From positions 1 through 44,288 of the forward strand of contig JAIKVO010000253.1 in assembly GCA_024685655.1 (NCBI GenBank): 44,288 bases of DNA, in the 5' to 3' direction. Positions 43,015-44,288 of this stretch are shown here, one piece after another; the first letter of the stretch is position 1; each line of letters opens with the position of its first letter. The notes below the pieces were generated by a model, which saw nothing but the letters and a program-made list of their open reading frames with translations, did not search any database and was not told where the DNA came from. Source of the DNA: Treponemataceae bacterium (GTDB lineage Bacteria > Spirochaetota > Spirochaetia > Treponematales > Treponemataceae). The position numbers and the translations under genes are program-made.

Positions 43015-43183
43015 TATCGAAAATGGTGTGTTTGGCACTGTTGAGTATGACAAAAAGACAAAAAAATATAAATCTCTCAACAAAAAAGGCGAGCCTTTCA
43101 AAGATTCCGTCTTCAACTATGCTTTTTATGTTGCCGTGGTAAAAAATAATTTTCCAGAAGAAATTGTGTACGCAGCAGCCTAA
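42962..43183 (+). CDS. Candidate immunity protein overlapping the MuF toxin 3' end
   Basis: Three ATGs in a row (42962, 42965, 42968) start inside the last 53 nt of the MuF gene in another frame. The 73-aa product (SKIIYNIENGVFGTVEYDK ... FNYAFYVAVVKNNFP) is compact and acidic-basic mixed. Overlap with a toxin tip is the usual place of the cognate immunity gene. No strong ribosome site is seen, so coupling is assumed. Family not recognised. Confidence 0.6.
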   Translation: MMMKFTKLSETDSKIIYNIENGVFGTVEYDKKTKKYKSLNKKGEPFKDSVFNYAFYVAVVKNNFPEEIVYAAA

Positions 43184-43186
43184 TAC

Positions 43187-43222
43187 ACTAATCAACCTTC
43201 CGTTTTCGGAAGGTCGGTTAGT
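43187..43222. other. Bipartite hairpin between immunity-like genes
   Basis: ACTAA-ACCTTCCG pairs with CGGAAGGT-TTAGT in two blocks (5 and 8 bp) around a TTTT loop. No U run follows on either side. It could be an attenuator or processing site separating the first immunity candidate from the next small genes. Confidence 0.45.
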
Positions 43223-43235
43223 CAAAGAAACAAAG

Positions 43236-43328
43236 ATGGGCAGAACGAAATATTTTCGGACTGATAACCTTGACTTTAATGATAATATCTTGGAATGTTG
43301 TCTTAACAGAAAGAAGAAACAAAAATGA
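43236..43328 (+). CDS. Tiny ORF, 30 aa, possible toxin remnant or leader
   Basis: MGRTKYFRTDNLDFNDNIL and a lysine-rich end, overlapping the next gene by ATGA. It may translate as a coupling leader or be the end of a displaced toxin tip, leaving its immunity gene behind. Confidence 0.35.
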   Translation: MGRTKYFRTDNLDFNDNILECCLNRKKKQK

Positions 43329-43555
43329 CTGTTGAAGAAGCCTTGAAACTCATAGGAGTTGATTCCTCAGAAATCATTCGCAATAACAGCGAAGAATACA
43401 AGGATTTTGTGCTATTTGGCTCATACAAAGGCGAGCCGATAGATGTTTCTGATGAAGATGCTGTCTTTGTAATCAGTCTTGGTTTAGGAAGAAAAAATTT
43501 CAGAGTTCATAAAATCAAGGAAACTGTGGAAGAGTTTCAAATTGTAGTAGCATAA
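43325..43555 (+). CDS. Candidate orphan immunity protein, 76 aa
   Basis: The acidic protein (VEEALKLIGVDSSEIIRNN, FVLFGSYKGEPIDVSDEDAVFVISLGLGRKNFRVHKIKE) has alternating strands and helices typical of small immunity proteins. It lies downstream of a toxin tip in the same AT-rich block. No family recognised; role inferred from context. Confidence 0.55.
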   Translation: MTVEEALKLIGVDSSEIIRNNSEEYKDFVLFGSYKGEPIDVSDEDAVFVISLGLGRKNFRVHKIKETVEEFQIVVA

Positions 43556-43573
43556 CATGAGCGTTTAGCCGAA

Positions 43574-43828
43574 ATGGGCTACTTTTTAAAACTGCAAATG
43601 GATAAGATTATTGATTATGCAAACAACGAATTGCACAGATCCTTTAAGTTTGACGGCTGTAAAAAACTGCTGGATGACTGGAACGGCTCTGTGATTTATG
43701 TGGTGACTTCCCAGGAAGCGGAGCACATTTGTGTTGGTATGCCAGTTTTAATCCGTGACACGAACGGAGATTTCGAAGAAGTCACATCACCTAAAGAAGC
43801 ATTCGAGATTATGAAAAAATCAGCCTAA
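43574..43828 (+). CDS. YrhB/Imm35-like small protein, candidate immunity
   Basis: The frame opens at 43574; ATG 43598 (MDKIIDYANNEL) is an equally good start. The pattern of an N-terminal helix, then LLDDWNGSVIYVV, CVGMPVLIRDTNGDFEEVTSPKEAFEIMK resembles YrhB/Imm35-type proteins with GxPxxIxxxxG. It is the last gene before a strong terminator. Assignment is by pattern only. Confidence 0.5.
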   Translation: MGYFLKLQMDKIIDYANNELHRSFKFDGCKKLLDDWNGSVIYVVTSQEAEHICVGMPVLIRDTNGDFEEVTSPKEAFEIMKKSA

Positions 43829-43850
43829 GAGCTTGTTTTCTGATTTTGAG

Positions 43851-43887
43851 AACGCCCTGTAGAGAAAAACTGCAGGGCGTTTTTTTG
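43851..43887 (+). terminator. Strong rho-independent terminator ending the cassette
   Basis: AACGCCCTG (43851-43859) pairs with CAGGGCGTT (43873-43881) and is followed by a run of eight T residues (43880-43887). It stops transcription after the last immunity-like gene, isolating the toxin block from whatever follows. Between it and about 44080 the DNA is AT-rich and shows no gene. Confidence 0.85.
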
Positions 43888-44082
43888 CCTGACAAAAGTT
43901 CCTGTCTGTCATCTGTGGTAGAATAGCGGAAATTTTCTCCTATTTTCCCTTAATTTCCCAATGCAAAAATAAAAGATTAATGTCCGGCTGACAACTTTCA
44001 CAAAAAAACGTTGTAAGGATGTATAAAAAACATTACACGTTACAAATGTAAAGTATTTTGCTTTGAAATATTATTTTCTTGT

Positions 44083-44288
44083 TATTCAAATATTTAGATA
44101 AAATGTTTATAAGCTATACATGGTTCATCGTGAGTTATAGATAAGTCATGCATGGATTATCCATAGGTCATGGATAGAATATAGACAAGTCATAGATAAG
44201 CTATCAATAAAATATAGATAACTTATACATAGGTAATGAATGGGTTATGAATAAGACATATATACGTCATGTATGACGTATCTCAACT
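44083..44288. repeat. Degenerate 11-bp tandem array at the right edge
   Basis: Some 18 consecutive units of about 11 bp can be laid end to end, with consensus ATRNATARGTY, for example ATCCATAGGTC (44159), ATAGATAAGCT (44192), ATACATAGGTA (44225) and ATGAATAAGAC (44247). One 10-bp unit at 44127 is the only phase slip. No ORF is present. The last 20 bases match, inverted, the block at 14210. The array is probably cut by the window edge. Confidence 0.8.

Noticed and set aside
12094-44035. Shared ATGTATAAAAA near the left junction and right edge as att repeats
   Set aside because: Only 11 bp in AT-rich DNA, and the prophage clearly continues past the window, so the right attachment site is not expected here.
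44083-44288. CRISPR array
   Set aside because: Units are 11 bp with no spacers and diverged sequence; no cas genes are present.

Overview
The window reads as a bacterial chromosome segment (about 1 to 12.3 kb) followed by the left and central part of an integrated tailed phage (about 12.37 kb to the right edge). The host is most likely a spirochaete of the Treponema type from a plant-fibre-degrading gut community. This rests on the gene mix (GH39 beta-xylosidase, two large methyl-accepting chemotaxis proteins, a propeller-sensor adenylate cyclase, a urea/amide-type binding lipoprotein) and on the style of the intergenic palindromes. It is an inference, because no rRNA or tRNA gene is present.

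Host part. A GH39 beta-xylosidase runs off the left edge on the minus strand. A GC-rich nest of inverted repeats follows. Next come a 1015-aa membrane sensor (beta-propeller, Y_Y_Y domain, one TM helix, class III adenylate cyclase) and, 13 nt downstream, a UrtA-like solute-binding lipoprotein with no permease genes beside it. Two chemotaxis receptors on the minus strand (a six-TM form and a Cache-HAMP form), a small exported protein and an exported repeat-helical protein complete the host part.

Phage part. Integrase, a HigB/HigA-type toxin-antitoxin pair and a Cro/CI-type repressor occupy 12.4 to 14.8 kb. The repressor is separated from the rightward early operon by three dyad operators, a strong -35/-10 promoter and a leader of about 400 nt full of hairpins and terminator-like stems. 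The early and middle genes (15.3 to 36.2 kb) are tightly packed, often with ATGA overlaps. They encode a Bro-N antirepressor, an excisionase-like HTH protein, a VRR-NUC nuclease, an HNH endonuclease, an SF2 helicase, a single-chain Mre11-Rad50 (SbcD-SbcC) fusion, an HU-like protein, a ParB-like protein, a replication initiator, a DnaC-type loader, SSB, a second HNH protein, an N6-adenine methyltransferase (DUF4942), a MazG-like pyrophosphohydrolase, a DUF5662 protein and a ParB-domain/DNA-methylase fusion. Three near-identical promoters, spaced over about 15 kb, appear to drive this block. The late genes are small terminase, large terminase, portal, a detached BECR-type nuclease, a class-3 lipase, and a MuF head protein whose C-terminus is a foreign, AT-rich putative toxin domain. 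Several small immunity-like genes and a strong terminator follow. Capsid, tail and lysis genes are absent, so the prophage continues beyond the window.

The most interesting features are the MuF toxin/immunity cassette with its neighbouring nuclease, decayed ORF and structured islands; the Mre11-Rad50 fusion; the set of repeated phage promoters; and a degenerate 11-bp tandem array (consensus ATRNATARGTY) at the right edge, whose last 20 bases recur inverted 30 kb away beside the repressor.
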